From assembly GCF_011734195.1 (NCBI RefSeq), contig NZ_JAANTH010000001.1:682001-746000 (forward strand): DNA of 64,000 nucleotides. The letters are read 5' to 3'. Below the pieces are notes generated by a model, which ran no database searches, was not told where the DNA came from, and saw only the letters and a list, made by a program, of their open reading frames with translations. Made by a program: the position numbers and the translations under genes. This DNA comes from Halobacterium sp. R2-5 (GTDB lineage: Archaea; Halobacteriota; Halobacteria; Halobacteriales; Halobacteriaceae). Shown piece by piece: positions 52,137-61,466 of the stretch (positions within the stretch are counted from its first letter, which is position 1; each line of letters opens with the position of its first letter).

Positions 52137-53303
52137 CTATTCCACGTAGTCGATGTCGTCGATTTCGGAGTCGCCGCCGTCGGGCTCCGGGGCGGGTTCG
52201 GGTTCGGGGTCGTCGCCGCGGCCGTAGATCTGGGGGGAGTCGACGCCGGTGACGACGACCATGGTGCGCATCTCGCCGTCGAGTTCCTCGTCGATGCTGG
52301 TGCCCCAGATGATGCGGGCGTCGGGGTCGATGCGGTCGTAGAGCTGCTCGACGACGCCTTCGGCCTCCTCGATGCTCATGTCGGGGCCGCCGGTGACGTT
52401 GACGAGCGCGGAGTTCGCCGAGGAGATGTCGACGTCGAGCAGCGGGGAGCGCAGCGCGCTCTTGACGGAGTCGGCGGCTTTGGCGTCGGAGTCGGCTTCG
52501 CCGAGGCCGATCATGGCGACGCCACCCTTCTCCATGACGGTGCGAACGTCGGCGAAGTCGAGGTTGACGAGGCCGGGCTTGGTGATGAGCTCCGTGATGC
52601 CCTTGACCGAGCGCATGAGAACTTCGTCGGAGACCTTGAAGGCCTCGCGGACGGGGAGCTTGCCGACGGAGTCGAGGAGGCGGTCGTTGGGGACGACGAT
52701 GACGGTGTCGGCGACGTCGCGGAGGCGTTCGAGGCCGGCTTCGGCGTTGGTGCGGCGGACTTCGCCTTCCGCGGTGAACGGCGTGGTGACGATGGCGATG
52801 GTGAGCGCGCCGGCTTCGCGGGCGGCCTTCGCGACGACGGGCGCGGAGCCGGTGCCGGTACCGCCGCCGAGGCCGGCGGTGACGAACACCATGTCCGAGC
52901 CCTCGATGGAGTCCCGGATCTCGTCCTGGGATTCGAGGGCGGCTTCCTCGCCGACCTGTGGGAGCGAGCCGGCGCCGCGGCCCTGGGTCTTCTGCTGGCC
53001 CATGAGAATCTTGGTGTCGGCCTCGATGTCGACGAGGTGCTGGACGTCGGTGTTGGCGGCGACCAGCGACGCGCCGTGGATGCCCTCCTCGAACATGCGG
53101 TTGATGGTGTTCGACCCCGCGCCGCCGCAGCCGACGACGGTGATGCTCGTCTGGAGCTCCTGGAGCACGTCTTCGAGCTCGTCGTCGGTCATCTCCCCGG
53201 TGGGGACGCTGGCGGACGACCCCTCTGACGGGACGTCACCTGCTTCCGAGGCCGAGTCCTCGTCCTCGGCCTCGTCGATGGCGTCCTGCACAATCGAGTC
53301 CAT
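52137..53303 (-). CDS. ftsZ: cell division protein FtsZ
   Basis: A 388-residue tubulin-like GTPase forming the division ring. It has an acidic N-terminal extension (about 1-45), then [15 protein letters not shown], the tubulin signature [13 protein letters not shown], and the T7 loop [15 protein letters not shown]. The C-terminal tail is acidic and ends [11 protein letters not shown]. Haloarchaea use two FtsZ proteins; this one fits FtsZ1 because of its location next to secE-spt5. Start ATG at 53301-53303. dtdA ends 27 bp upstream on the same strand. Confidence 0.96.
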   Translation of the reverse strand: MDSIVQDAIDEAEDEDSASEAGDVPSEGSSASVPTGEMTDDELEDVLQELQTSITVVGCGGAGSNTINRMFEEGIHGASLVAANTDVQHLVDIEADTKILMGQQKTQGRGAGSLPQVGEEAALESQDEIRDSIEGSDMVFVTAGLGGGTGTGSAPVVAKAAREAGALTIAIVTTPFTAEGEVRRTNAEAGLERLRDVADTVIVVPNDRLLDSVGKLPVREAFKVSDEVLMRSVKGITELITKPGLVNLDFADVRTVMEKGGVAMIGLGEADSDAKAADSVKSALRSPLLDVDISSANSALVNVTGGPDMSIEEAEGVVEQLYDRIDPDARIIWGTSIDEELDGEMRTMVVVTGVDSPQIYGRGDDPEPEPAPEPDGGDSEIDDIDYVE

Positions 53304-53330
53304 TGTTGGGTAACGGGTAGCGTGTGAGGC

Positions 53331-54686
53331 TTAATTACCTTTCCCCTCCGCGTCGGACGGGCGGCAGACGCGCTCGCGCGTCCGCTCGCGGAACCCGACC
53401 GAAATGGTCGCGGTCTCGGTGCGGGTGACGTCGCCCGGTTCGACTTCGGCGCCGTCGACGGTCACCGGTTCCCCGGACGCGAGTTTGCCGAACTTCGGCC
53501 CTTCGGGGACGCCGAGGTCGCTGGCGGCCGCGGGGTCGAAGGCCTCCTGCGTGGCGGTGAGTGTGCCGTTCTCGCGGCCGACGTCGTAGTCGCGTTCGAG
53601 GACTCCCACGACGCGGTCGAGGAACGCGTCGTAGGCGGCGTCGTCGGCGAACGCGGCGGGGCCGGCGAGTCGGTTGCCGTTCTCCTCGGTGGCGTACGCG
53701 AGCGCCGTCTCGTGGGCGGCGTTCACGGCTGCCTCTGCGTCGGTCGCGTGGACGGCGTCGAGCAGGCCGGCGGGCAGGTCGACGACCGCGTAGCCGTCGT
53801 CGTACCCCGCGGCTCGCTCGCCGAACCGCAGGCCATCGTCGACCTGCCGGACGTCGCGTTCGAGACTGTCGACGAGGTCGAGGAGGACGCCGTCGCTCTC
53901 GCGGACCCACGTCTCGCTGACGACGCGGTAACCCAACTCGGCGACGACGCGCTCGACGGCAGGCTCGTCGCCGTCGACGACCGCGTGCTCGGCGCCGCTC
54001 GCGTCGAATATCCGCCGGACGACGTCTCGGTGGGCTTCGGGGTCGCCGAGGTCGTCGAGACACCAGTCGGCGGCGACGTGGCCGACGCCCCAGCCGGTCT
54101 CCTCGACGATGCGAGTGGGGCGGGGCGCGTAGTGCCCGCCGCCGAACGCGACGAGTGCGCGGTCAGAGCGGGCGCCGACGCCGCGCAGGTCGAGGACCGC
54201 TTCCGCGACCGCTCGGGCGCCCTCCGGGTCGTCCCACTGCTCGTCGCCGCTGCCGAGTTCCACGAACATCGACGGCGCGCTCACCTCGGTCGGGCCGTGG
54301 TGCGTGCACTCCATGCCGACGTCGTAGCCCTCGGGGGCGTGCTCGCGGAGCGCCGCGACGACGTCCCGGTGGGCGTTCGGGCACGTCTCGGCCAGCGAGC
54401 GGTCCTCGCCGCCGTACTCGGCGTCGCCGAAGTTCCCGGTGTGGTGGGCGGTCAGCAGCGCGCCGGTGTCGCCGGCGTGCCGCGAGACGACGACCACGTA
54501 GTCGGGGTCGTCGAACGCCGCCGCGGGGTCCTCGATGTCGATGTGGAGCTCGTCGAACTCCCGGAGCTCGAAGCCGTCAGCGCGGTAGACACCGCCGCCA
54601 ACCTCCTCGAAGTCGCCGAGGTCGAGCAGGTGCTCGCCGATGTGTTCGGACGCGCTGTCGGCCCGGCTCACGACGATTCCAATCAC
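53331..54686 (-). CDS. dtdA: D-aminoacyl-tRNA deacylase (DtdA)
   Basis: Removes D-amino acids from tRNA (archaeal/plant type, GEK1 family). The 451 residues hold VVVSRHAGDTGALLTAHHTG, MECTHHGPTEVSAPSMFVE, and AFGGGHYAPRPT. Zinc ligands are expected from these His clusters. Haloarchaeal DtdA proteins are longer than those of methanogens because of an added C-terminal region (about 285-451), seen here. Start is a GTG at 54684-54686. It is upstream of ftsZ on the same strand. Confidence 0.94.
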   Translation of the reverse strand: MIGIVVSRADSASEHIGEHLLDLGDFEEVGGGVYRADGFELREFDELHIDIEDPAAAFDDPDYVVVVSRHAGDTGALLTAHHTGNFGDAEYGGEDRSLAETCPNAHRDVVAALREHAPEGYDVGMECTHHGPTEVSAPSMFVELGSGDEQWDDPEGARAVAEAVLDLRGVGARSDRALVAFGGGHYAPRPTRIVEETGWGVGHVAADWCLDDLGDPEAHRDVVRRIFDASGAEHAVVDGDEPAVERVVAELGYRVVSETWVRESDGVLLDLVDSLERDVRQVDDGLRFGERAAGYDDGYAVVDLPAGLLDAVHATDAEAAVNAAHETALAYATEENGNRLAGPAAFADDAAYDAFLDRVVGVLERDYDVGRENGTLTATQEAFDPAAASDLGVPEGPKFGKLASGEPVTVDGAEVEPGDVTRTETATISVGFRERTRERVCRPSDAEGKGN

Positions 54687-54741
54687 GGCCGGGCCTACGC
54701 CGCGGCTCCTAAAACGACTGCCGTTCCCCGCCGAGTTCCCG

Positions 54742-56073
54742 TCAGTCCGCGCTCGCGCCGAACGCCGAGCGCGCGGCCTGCACGGTGGCCCGGAGGAGCC
54801 GGGCGACCGCCTCGCGGCGCTTCACGAGGAGGACGGCAGCGAGCGCGAGGTAGACCGCGGTGTACGCGTACAGCACGAGGATGCTGAGCTCGGTCGCGCG
54901 CGGCTCGGCGACCGTCCGGATGATGGCGAACTCGGCGAACACCTGCGTGAGGAACAGCACGAGCAGCGTCACGGCCTCCCAGACGGTGATGCGGAGGTTC
55001 GAGAGGATGGCGATGGCGAAGAGGCTCTGCGCGGCGGTGATCCAGATCTCGACGGCCTGCTTCTCGTCGAACGGGAGCGTACCGATGCTCCCCGACGCGA
55101 TGCTGTAGACGACCGCGAGCGTGCCGATGAGCAGCGTCCACTGGTTGAGCTTCGAGGAGATGAGCGCGTTGAAACCCGCGGTCGAACGCGCCTTGTTCAC
55201 GAGGTAGACGACGACGATGAGCTCCGGGCTCTCGGAGGCCAGCGGCGCGATCCACTGAATCATGAAGAACGGCGGGATGCCGGCGTTCTCGCCGATGACT
55301 TCCAGGCCGTGCGCGAACGGGTGGACGGCGGTGTAGATGACCGCGCCGGAGAACGCGAACAGGAAGAGGACGGTGGCGACGCGGGCGGCCTTCCCTAGCT
55401 CCTGGAGGTACCCGGGGACGCCGACGTGGTCGGTGTCGTGGGAGACGTCGCCGCGGATGATGATGGCGATGTAGGTGGCGAACAGCCCGACGAGCACGAC
55501 GGTGTCGAGGACGTCGATGCCGCCGCGGAACGGCACGAGGAACGCGTACGTGGTCGCCGCGAGCAGGAACGTGACTTCGGTGGCGATGGCGGGGTCGAGG
55601 TTGACGACGCTGCGGAGGCCGCCGCGCTGGTCGACGGCGGGGTCGCGCGACGAGCGCGCCTTGTAGACGGTGAACAGCGCGACCCCGGACCACCCGATGC
55701 CGATGAGGATGCGGTTCGCGCCCGTCATGTTCGCGACCGCGAGGTTCGCGGCCTCGGCGCCCCGGGCCGTGCCGACGTTCGCGCCGGCGGTCCAGGCGTA
55801 CAGCGCGTCGACGGCGTACTCGGGCGCGACCGCGAGCACCGCGAGCACCGCGATGGCGAACGCCGGCGGCACGTCCTTCTCGGCGGTCTCGGCCCCCCAC
55901 GCGAGGAGGAACGACGCGCCGAGGACGGCGACGCCGCTGACCGCGACGGTCGTCATCTCGCCGAGCCCGTACGCGTCCGGGCCACCGGTCGCGAAGACGA
56001 CGACCCACGGTGCGGTCAGCAGCGCTGCCACCACCAGCGCCGCCAGCGGGTGCCGCAACTGCTCTCGCAACAT
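54742..56073 (-). CDS. sodium/calcium exchanger-like membrane protein
   Basis: A 443-residue cation/Ca2+ antiporter-like protein with 11-12 membrane helices. The two internal alpha-repeat motifs read AVAPEYAVDALYAW and APLASESPELIVVVYLVN. Acidic residues at the motif centres fit cation binding. It differs clearly from the next gene, a classical CaCA protein. Two antiporters in a row suggest joint work on Na/Ca balance, but they are different subfamilies, so not a simple duplication. Confidence 0.86.
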   Translation of the reverse strand: MLREQLRHPLAALVVAALLTAPWVVVFATGGPDAYGLGEMTTVAVSGVAVLGASFLLAWGAETAEKDVPPAFAIAVLAVLAVAPEYAVDALYAWTAGANVGTARGAEAANLAVANMTGANRILIGIGWSGVALFTVYKARSSRDPAVDQRGGLRSVVNLDPAIATEVTFLLAATTYAFLVPFRGGIDVLDTVVLVGLFATYIAIIIRGDVSHDTDHVGVPGYLQELGKAARVATVLFLFAFSGAVIYTAVHPFAHGLEVIGENAGIPPFFMIQWIAPLASESPELIVVVYLVNKARSTAGFNALISSKLNQWTLLIGTLAVVYSIASGSIGTLPFDEKQAVEIWITAAQSLFAIAILSNLRITVWEAVTLLVLFLTQVFAEFAIIRTVAEPRATELSILVLYAYTAVYLALAAVLLVKRREAVARLLRATVQAARSAFGASAD

Positions 56074-56136
56074 ACGTACAGTGACCGCGATGCGCTCCCT
56101 AACGCTTGTGGTAGTCCCGGAACGCGCGGGGGTCGG

Positions 56137-57093
56137 CTACGGCAGCAGGAAGTAGAGGAAGCCGACGTAGCCGGCGAGCAGCGCCCCGCCCTCGATTCGC
56201 GTGATGCGCTCGCCGAGGCCCATGATGGCGAGCGCGGCGACGGTGAACGCGAGCATCACGGGGAACTCGTAGCTGACCGTCGCCGGCGTCACCGAGATGG
56301 GGACGATGACGGCGACGACGCCGATGACCGCGAGCACGTTGTAGATGTTCGACCCGACGACGTTCCCGATGGAGAACTGGCTCTCGCCGCGGACCGCGCT
56401 CACCAGCGAGGTCGCCAACTCGGGAACGGACGTGCCGAACGCGATGACGGTGAGGCCGATGAAGAGGTCGCCGAAGCCCCATGCCTGCAGGACGCCGCGG
56501 CCGCCGAGGATGAGCGCCCGCGACCCCACGAGCAGCAGAACGATAGAGCCGACGAGAATCAGGTAGTCCCGGGCGGTGGCGTTCGCGGCATCGTCGCCCA
56601 TCTCGACGTCCTCTGGGAGCGCGACGTCGTCCTCCTGTTTGGACTTGTAGTAGAGGTAGCCCGTGAACGCGGCGAGCAGCGCGAGCAGGACGGCGCCGTC
56701 GAACGCGGCGAGGGTGCCGTCGAGGCCGAGCGCGACGAGCAGGACAGCCGCGGCGAACATGAACGGCCCGTGCTGGTAGAGGGTCTTGTCGTCGACCCGC
56801 ATCGGCCGGACGACCGCCGAGGCGCCGAGCACGAGGCCGATGTTGGCGATGTTCGACCCGACGATGTTCCCGAGCGCGATGCCGTCGGAGGCGGTGAGCG
56901 CGCCGGTCGCGGAGACGAACAGCTCGGGGGCAGTGGTGGCGAACGCGACGATAGTGACCCCGACCGTCGCGGCCTTCACACCGTGGGAGAGCGCGAGCGT
57001 AGACGCCGCGGCGACGAGGAGTTCGGCGCCGACGTAGAGCAGCAGGATGCCGACGAGCAGTGTCGCGCCGTCGGCGAGGAGTGTGCCGGCCAT
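56137..57093 (-). CDS. calcium/sodium antiporter (CaCA family)
   Basis: A 318-residue antiporter with ten membrane helices in two inverted halves. The alpha-repeats read ATTAPELFVSATGA ... GNIVGSNIANIGLVL and GTSVPELATSLVSA ... GNVVGSNIYNVLAVI, the hallmark of YrbG/NCX_Mj-type exchangers, with both conserved glutamates. A cytosolic loop (about 155-185) is acidic. Start is the ATG at 57091-57093; the frame is open further, into the divergent aroE gene, but without conservation. Confidence 0.94.
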   Translation of the reverse strand: MAGTLLADGATLLVGILLLYVGAELLVAAASTLALSHGVKAATVGVTIVAFATTAPELFVSATGALTASDGIALGNIVGSNIANIGLVLGASAVVRPMRVDDKTLYQHGPFMFAAAVLLVALGLDGTLAAFDGAVLLALLAAFTGYLYYKSKQEDDVALPEDVEMGDDAANATARDYLILVGSIVLLLVGSRALILGGRGVLQAWGFGDLFIGLTVIAFGTSVPELATSLVSAVRGESQFSIGNVVGSNIYNVLAVIGVVAVIVPISVTPATVSYEFPVMLAFTVAALAIMGLGERITRIEGGALLAGYVGFLYFLLP

Positions 57094-57142
57094 ATCGCGC
57101 CGTCGGCGCTCGCCGGCTAAAACCGTTCGGAGTGAGAACCAG

Positions 57143-57148
57143 TTATAA
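57143..57148 (+). promoter_or_regulatory. TATA box of aroE
   Basis: TTATAA at 24-29 nt before the aroE GTG, the expected position for a leaderless transcript. The divergent antiporter has a TTTTAG element on the other strand near 57117-57122. Confidence 0.6.
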
Positions 57149-57171
57149 GCGACGCCGGAGTTTGTGGAGGC

Positions 57172-57975
57172 GTGCAGGTATTCGGACTCGTCGGGAACCC
57201 GGTCGAACACTCGCTGTCGCCGCCGATGCACGAGGCCGCGTACGACGACCTCGGACTGGACGCCCGGTACGTCACGTTCGAGCCGGACCGCGGCGATATC
57301 GAGGCTGCCGTCGAGGGCGCGGACGCGCTCGGCGTCGCCGGCCTGAACGTCACCATCCCGTTCAAGCAGGCCGTCCTCGACGTCGTCGAGCCGGACGACC
57401 TCGCGGCCCGCATCGGCGCCGTGAACACGATCGACTTCTCGGGTGACACGATCACTGGACACAACACCGACACGGAGGGCGTGCGCCGCTCGTTCGCCCA
57501 CCACGACGTCCCGCTAGCCGAACGGGACGCCGTCGTCGTGGGCGCCGGCGGCGCGGGTCGCGCGGCGTCGTTCGCGCTCGCCGACGCGGACGCCGACGTC
57601 AGCATCGCGAATCGAACTGTCTCGACGGCGGAATCGCTCGCGGCGGACGTCGGACCGGCGGCGTCCGCGCACTCGCTGGACGCGCTCCCGGAGCTGCTCG
57701 CGGACGCCGACGTGCTGGTGAACGCGACCAGCGTGGGGATGGAAGAAGACGTTTCGCCCGTCCCGGCAGACGCGCTCCACGCCGACCTCGCGGTCCTCGA
57801 CGCCGTCTACGCGCCGCTGGAGACGCGGCTGCTCCGGGACGCCGACGCCGCGGGTGCGACGACCATCGACGGCGCGTGGATGCTGCTGTTCCAGGGTGTC
57901 GCCGCCTTCGAGCTCTGGACGGGCCGAGACGCGCCCGTGGACGCGATGAACGACGCGCTCCGGGCGTCCCTCTGA
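57172..57975 (+). CDS. aroE: shikimate dehydrogenase
   Basis: Reduces 3-dehydroshikimate with NADPH in the aromatic amino-acid pathway. The 267 residues begin [20 protein letters not shown] and have the catalytic [10 protein letters not shown] (Lys) and GAVNTI. A Rossmann motif [15 protein letters not shown], an NRT motif (IANRTVS) and [14 protein letters not shown] follow. Start is a GTG at 57172, confirmed by the conserved first residues. The HhH protein gene follows 40 bp later. Confidence 0.96.
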   Translation: MQVFGLVGNPVEHSLSPPMHEAAYDDLGLDARYVTFEPDRGDIEAAVEGADALGVAGLNVTIPFKQAVLDVVEPDDLAARIGAVNTIDFSGDTITGHNTDTEGVRRSFAHHDVPLAERDAVVVGAGGAGRAASFALADADADVSIANRTVSTAESLAADVGPAASAHSLDALPELLADADVLVNATSVGMEEDVSPVPADALHADLAVLDAVYAPLETRLLRDADAAGATTIDGAWMLLFQGVAAFELWTGRDAPVDAMNDALRASL

Positions 57976-58015
57976 GCGGGCGGCTTTAAGTGAAGTGGGG
58001 GAATATAGCCACCCA

Positions 58016-58621
58016 ATGGGACTACTCTCGACACTCAAATCGCTACTCGGGATGGAGGATGAGGGCAACTCCGCCGGTAGTGGGGTGGACGTGACCGTCG
58101 AGCGCGAGCCGTCGGCCGAGTCCGAGCGAGCCGTCAAGGAACCGGACGAGGAAGTCGACTCGACGCCCGAGGCGACGGGCGACGAGACGGACTCCGCGGA
58201 GACCGAGTGGGAATCCGAGCCGGAAGACGAGCCGGCCGGCGAGTCCGAGGACGAGGAGAGCGAAGACGAGGAAACCGCGGATGAGGCGGCCGGTGGCGAC
58301 GACGAGCCGGTCGCGACCGAAACGGACGCCAGCGCCTCGACGGAGTCGCTGGTCGACGAGGACCACACGGACGACTCGACGCGCGCCGCCGAGCCGGCCG
58401 AGGCCGCGGGCCCGGACGACGACGGCTCCGACGCCGTCGAGGGCGACTCCGTCACCGTCCTGAAGGGCATCGGGCCGGCGTACGCCGACCGGCTCTCGGA
58501 CGCGGGCGTCGACACGGTCGCGGAGCTCGCCGCGGCCGACGTCGAGGACCTCGCCGAGCGCGTCGACCTCTCGCCGAAGCGCGTCGGCCGCTGGGTGGAG
58601 ACCGCCCAGGACTACGAGTGA
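58016..58621 (+). CDS. acidic protein with C-terminal helix-hairpin-helix domain
   Basis: A 201-residue protein. An N-terminal helix (MGLLSTLKSLLGM) is followed by about 130 residues of very acidic, low-complexity sequence. The C-terminal domain (about 152-201, LKGIGPAYADRLSDAGVDTV) is a helix-hairpin-helix unit of the kind found at the ends of haloarchaeal topA and ribosomal-type proteins. It probably binds DNA or nucleic-acid proteins. Start ATG at 58016. The pabC gene follows after 31 bp. Confidence 0.86.
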   Translation: MGLLSTLKSLLGMEDEGNSAGSGVDVTVEREPSAESERAVKEPDEEVDSTPEATGDETDSAETEWESEPEDEPAGESEDEESEDEETADEAAGGDDEPVATETDASASTESLVDEDHTDDSTRAAEPAEAAGPDDDGSDAVEGDSVTVLKGIGPAYADRLSDAGVDTVAELAAADVEDLAERVDLSPKRVGRWVETAQDYE

Positions 58622-58652
58622 TGGGCACAGGTGCCCGGTCCGCCGTCGAGAC

Positions 58653-59507
58653 GTGCAGTACCACGTAGACGGCGAGCTCGTGGCCGCTGAGGACGCGACG
58701 GTGAGCGTCCGCAACCGCGGGTTCCAGTACGGCGACGCCGCCTTCGAGACGCTGCGCGCGTACGGCGGACAGGTGTTCGCGTGGGCCGCCCACGCCAGCC
58801 GCCTCCGTGCGTCCTGTGATGCGCTCGGTATCGACCACGCGCTCTCGGACCGCGACCTCCGTGGCCGCGTCCACGCGACGCTCGCCGCGAACGACCTCGC
58901 GAACGCCTCCGTCCGCCTGACCGTGACCCGCGGCGACCAGTCCGGGTCGTTCGCGCCCGGCGACGACGTCGACCCGACCGTCGTCGTCGTCGCAGACGAA
59001 CTCCCGCGCGGCGGCGTCGGGGGCGAGCGCGCGTGGCGGTCGCCAGCGTCCGCCGCGACCGTCGCCGTCGAGCGCGTCGCCGACGACGCGCTCCCCGCCG
59101 TCGCGAAGACGAACAACTACCTCAACGGCGTCCTCGCGCGCATCGACGCCGGGGACGCCGACGAGGCGATTCTCCTCGACAGCGAGGGCCGTGTCACGGG
59201 CGGCGCCACGAGCAACGTCTTCTTCGTCGATGACGGCGTCGTCCACACGCCCAGTCTGGACCTCCCGGTCAACCCCGGCATCACGCGCTGGGCGGTCGTC
59301 GAGCTCGCCGAGGACATCGGAATCACCGTCGAGGAAGGCCACTACACGCCCCAGGACCTCCGCGCCGCCGACGAACTCTTCCTCACGAACACCACGTGGG
59401 AGGTCCGGCCCGTCTCCGAGTACGACGACACTACCTACTCGACGTGCAAGGTCGGCGCGCGGCTCGCCCGCGCGTTCGCCGAGGAAGTCGAGCAGCGGCA
59501 CTACTAA
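58653..59507 (+). CDS. pabC: aminodeoxychorismate lyase-like class IV aminotransferase
   Basis: A 284-residue fold-type IV PLP enzyme. NRGFQYGDAAFETLRAYGG is the class IV N-terminal motif, AKTNNYLNGVLARIDA contains the catalytic lysine, and LDSEGRVTGGATSNVFFV the distal signature. Aminodeoxychorismate lyase yields p-aminobenzoate for folate. A branched-chain or D-amino acid aminotransferase is the alternative; pabA/pabB are not in the window, so the symbol is tentative. Start is a GTG at 58653. Confidence 0.82.
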   Translation: MQYHVDGELVAAEDATVSVRNRGFQYGDAAFETLRAYGGQVFAWAAHASRLRASCDALGIDHALSDRDLRGRVHATLAANDLANASVRLTVTRGDQSGSFAPGDDVDPTVVVVADELPRGGVGGERAWRSPASAATVAVERVADDALPAVAKTNNYLNGVLARIDAGDADEAILLDSEGRVTGGATSNVFFVDDGVVHTPSLDLPVNPGITRWAVVELAEDIGITVEEGHYTPQDLRAADELFLTNTTWEVRPVSEYDDTTYSTCKVGARLARAFAEEVEQRHY

Positions 59508-59700
59508 CGCACTTTTTGCTGCGCTCGCGGCCTCCGTCCGCTCGCTGGCAAAACTTGCGGAAAAAGCACTCCTCCCTCCAGCCGCGGGCTTCGCCCGCGT
59601 TAGTCGGTCGTCGGCCTCGCGGCTTCGCCGCGAGTGAACCGCTCGCGCCTCGCGGCGCTCGCGGATGCTCGTGCGTGAACATCCGCGGATTCCGGCACGC
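59508..59700. repeat. dispersed haloarchaeal intergenic repeat, copy 2
   Basis: Begins at the pabC stop. CTTTTT at 59512-59517 and AAAAAG near 59561-59566 can pair. AAAAGCACTCCTCC, GTCGTCGGCCT, GTGAACCGCTCGCGCC and GATGCTCGTG follow in the same order as near 5166-5340. Non-coding; the frame read through it (starting at 59665) is not part of the Rieske gene. Confidence 0.6.
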
Positions 59701-59730
59701 TCAAATCCGCGCGCCGAATACGCGGTGCCG

Positions 59731-60150
59731 ATGGGAGACGAGCGCATCGCCGCTGTCGACGAGGTGCCGACGGACGGGACGCTGCTGTACACGCTCGCCG
59801 ACGACGGCGACGAGCGCGAGGCCATCCTGCTGCAGCTCTCGGACGGCACCGTCACGTCGTTCCTGAACTACTGCATGCACTGGACGGACGTGAAACTCGA
59901 CACCGGCGACGGCGCGCCCGTGCGGAACGGCGACGTGGTCTGCCGGAAGCACGCGGCGACGTTCGAGAAGGACTCCGGGGTCTGCACGCACGGCCCCTGC
60001 GAGGGCGCGCAGCTCGACCGCGTCGAGGTCGCGGTCCGCGACGGCGACGTCTACCTCGCGGACGGCGACTACGAGTTCGTGCGAACGGGCGCCGACGAGG
60101 ACGACCCCGTGGACCTCTCGACGTCGCCGGGCTCGCGCCTCGGCTTCTAG
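59731..60150 (+). CDS. Rieske [2Fe-2S] protein
   Basis: A 139-residue cytosolic Rieske-type protein. The ligands are C48-x-H50 and C71-x2-H74 (NYCMHW and VCRKHAATF), the standard spacing. A disulfide-like Cys pair (CTHGPC) follows. There is no signal or membrane helix, so it is a soluble ferredoxin-like electron carrier rather than a bc-complex subunit. Partner unknown. Start ATG at 59731, with TATA-like CGAATACG upstream. Its stop overlaps the stop of the HTH gene by 4 bp. Confidence 0.92.
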   Translation: MGDERIAAVDEVPTDGTLLYTLADDGDEREAILLQLSDGTVTSFLNYCMHWTDVKLDTGDGAPVRNGDVVCRKHAATFEKDSGVCTHGPCEGAQLDRVEVAVRDGDVYLADGDYEFVRTGADEDDPVDLSTSPGSRLGF

Positions 60151-60437
60151 ACGTTCTCGACGACGAACGCGGGCTCCTCGATGCCCTCGTTCTTACATTC
60201 GGGACACCGCGACGGCACGTTCACGGGGTCGTCGAAGCCGTCGAACCCACAGTTTCGGCACTCCGGCGGCTTCACGAGCAGTTCCTCGCCGGTGCCGTCG
60301 AGGCTCTTCGAGAGGTGTCGGACGTGGGTCAGTGCCGTCCCACGGGAGACGTCGAACGCCTCGGCGAGGCCGCTGGGCGTCTCCGGGCGGTCGCGGAGCG
60401 TGTCGAGGATACGCTCGCGGGTGGTCTGGTCGTCCAT
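60147..60437 (-). CDS. HTH regulator with C-terminal zinc ribbon (COG3357-type)
   Basis: A 96-residue predicted transcription factor. The HTH is at about 5-50 (RPETPSGLAEAFDVSRGTAL), followed by VKPPECRNCGFDGF and SRCPECKNEGIEEPAFVV, a four-Cys zinc ribbon. It matches the archaeal family of HTH plus Zn-ribbon regulators. Target unknown. It is transcribed towards the Rieske gene and its start is 59 bp from the divergent nucleotidyltransferase. Confidence 0.9.
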   Translation of the reverse strand: MDDQTTRERILDTLRDRPETPSGLAEAFDVSRGTALTHVRHLSKSLDGTGEELLVKPPECRNCGFDGFDDPVNVPSRCPECKNEGIEEPAFVVENV

Positions 60438-60496
60438 ACCCCACCGTGCGTTCCCCGATGAAAAAGGACTTATCGAACCCTGAAGACTATCGACGT

Positions 60497-61465
60497 ATGA
60501 AAGCCGTCGTCCTCGCCGGAGGGTACGCGACGCGTCTGTGGCCCATCACGAAGCACCGGCCGAAGATGTTCCTCCCGGTCGGCGACTCTACCGTCATCGA
60601 CGAGATCTTCGCGGACCTGGAAGCCGACGACCGCATCGACGAGGTGTTCGTCTCCACGAACGAGCGCTTCGCGGATGACTTCGAGGCGTACCTCGCGGAC
60701 AGCGAGTTCGAGAAGCCGACGCTCACCGTCGAAGACACATCCGAGGAGGACGAGAAGTTCGGCGTCGTCGGCGCGCTCGCACAGCTCGTCGACCGCGAGA
60801 ACGTCGACGACGACCTCGTCGTGGTCGCCGGGGACAACCTCATCAGCTTCGACATCGCGGAGTTCGTGGACTTCTTCGAGGCGAAGGGGACGCCCGCGCT
60901 GGCGGCCTACGACGTCGGGAGCTACGAGCGCGCGAAGTCCTACGGCCTGGTCGACCTCGACGGCGACGAGGTCGTCGACTTCCAGGAGAAGCCCGACGAG
61001 CCCAAGAGCACGCTCGTCTCCATCGCGTGCTACGCGTTCCCCCGGGAGACGCTGCCCGACCTCGACACCTACCTCGCGGAGGGCGAGAACCCCGACGAGC
61101 CCGGCTGGTTCATGCAGTGGCTGCAGGCCCGCCAGTCCGTCCACGCGTTCACCTTCGAGGGCGCGTGGTTCGACATCGGCACGCCGGAGTCGTACCTCGA
61201 CGCCGTCCAGTGGAAGCTCGACGGCGACAACCTCATCAGCGACGACGCCACGGTCGAGAACACGACCATCGGCGAGAACGTCCACGTGATGGGCGACGCC
61301 GACCTCCGGAACTCCAGCGTCGACAACTCCATCATCTTCCCGAACGCGACGCTGCGGGACTGCGACGTCCGGGACTCCATCATCGACGAGCAGACGCGCC
61401 TGGAGAACATCGACTTCGCGGGCGCGCTCATCGGCGCGCACACCACGATCTCGAACGGGCAGTAG
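60497..61465 (+). CDS. NDP-sugar nucleotidyltransferase
   Basis: The 322-residue enzyme has the NTP-transfer signature LAGGYATRLWPITKHRPKMF, followed by a Rossmann-like core with VVAGDNLI (metal-binding Asp) and VDFQEKPDEPKSTLVS. A left-handed beta-helix tail (about 235-322, TTIGENVHVMGDADLRNSSV) is present. It makes an activated sugar (glucose- or mannose-type) from sugar-1-phosphate and NTP, likely for S-layer glycosylation (AglF-like) or polysaccharide. Substrate is not fixed by sequence. Start ATG at 60497. Confidence 0.93.
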   Translation: MKAVVLAGGYATRLWPITKHRPKMFLPVGDSTVIDEIFADLEADDRIDEVFVSTNERFADDFEAYLADSEFEKPTLTVEDTSEEDEKFGVVGALAQLVDRENVDDDLVVVAGDNLISFDIAEFVDFFEAKGTPALAAYDVGSYERAKSYGLVDLDGDEVVDFQEKPDEPKSTLVSIACYAFPRETLPDLDTYLAEGENPDEPGWFMQWLQARQSVHAFTFEGAWFDIGTPESYLDAVQWKLDGDNLISDDATVENTTIGENVHVMGDADLRNSSVDNSIIFPNATLRDCDVRDSIIDEQTRLENIDFAGALIGAHTTISNGQ

Positions 61466-61466
61466 C

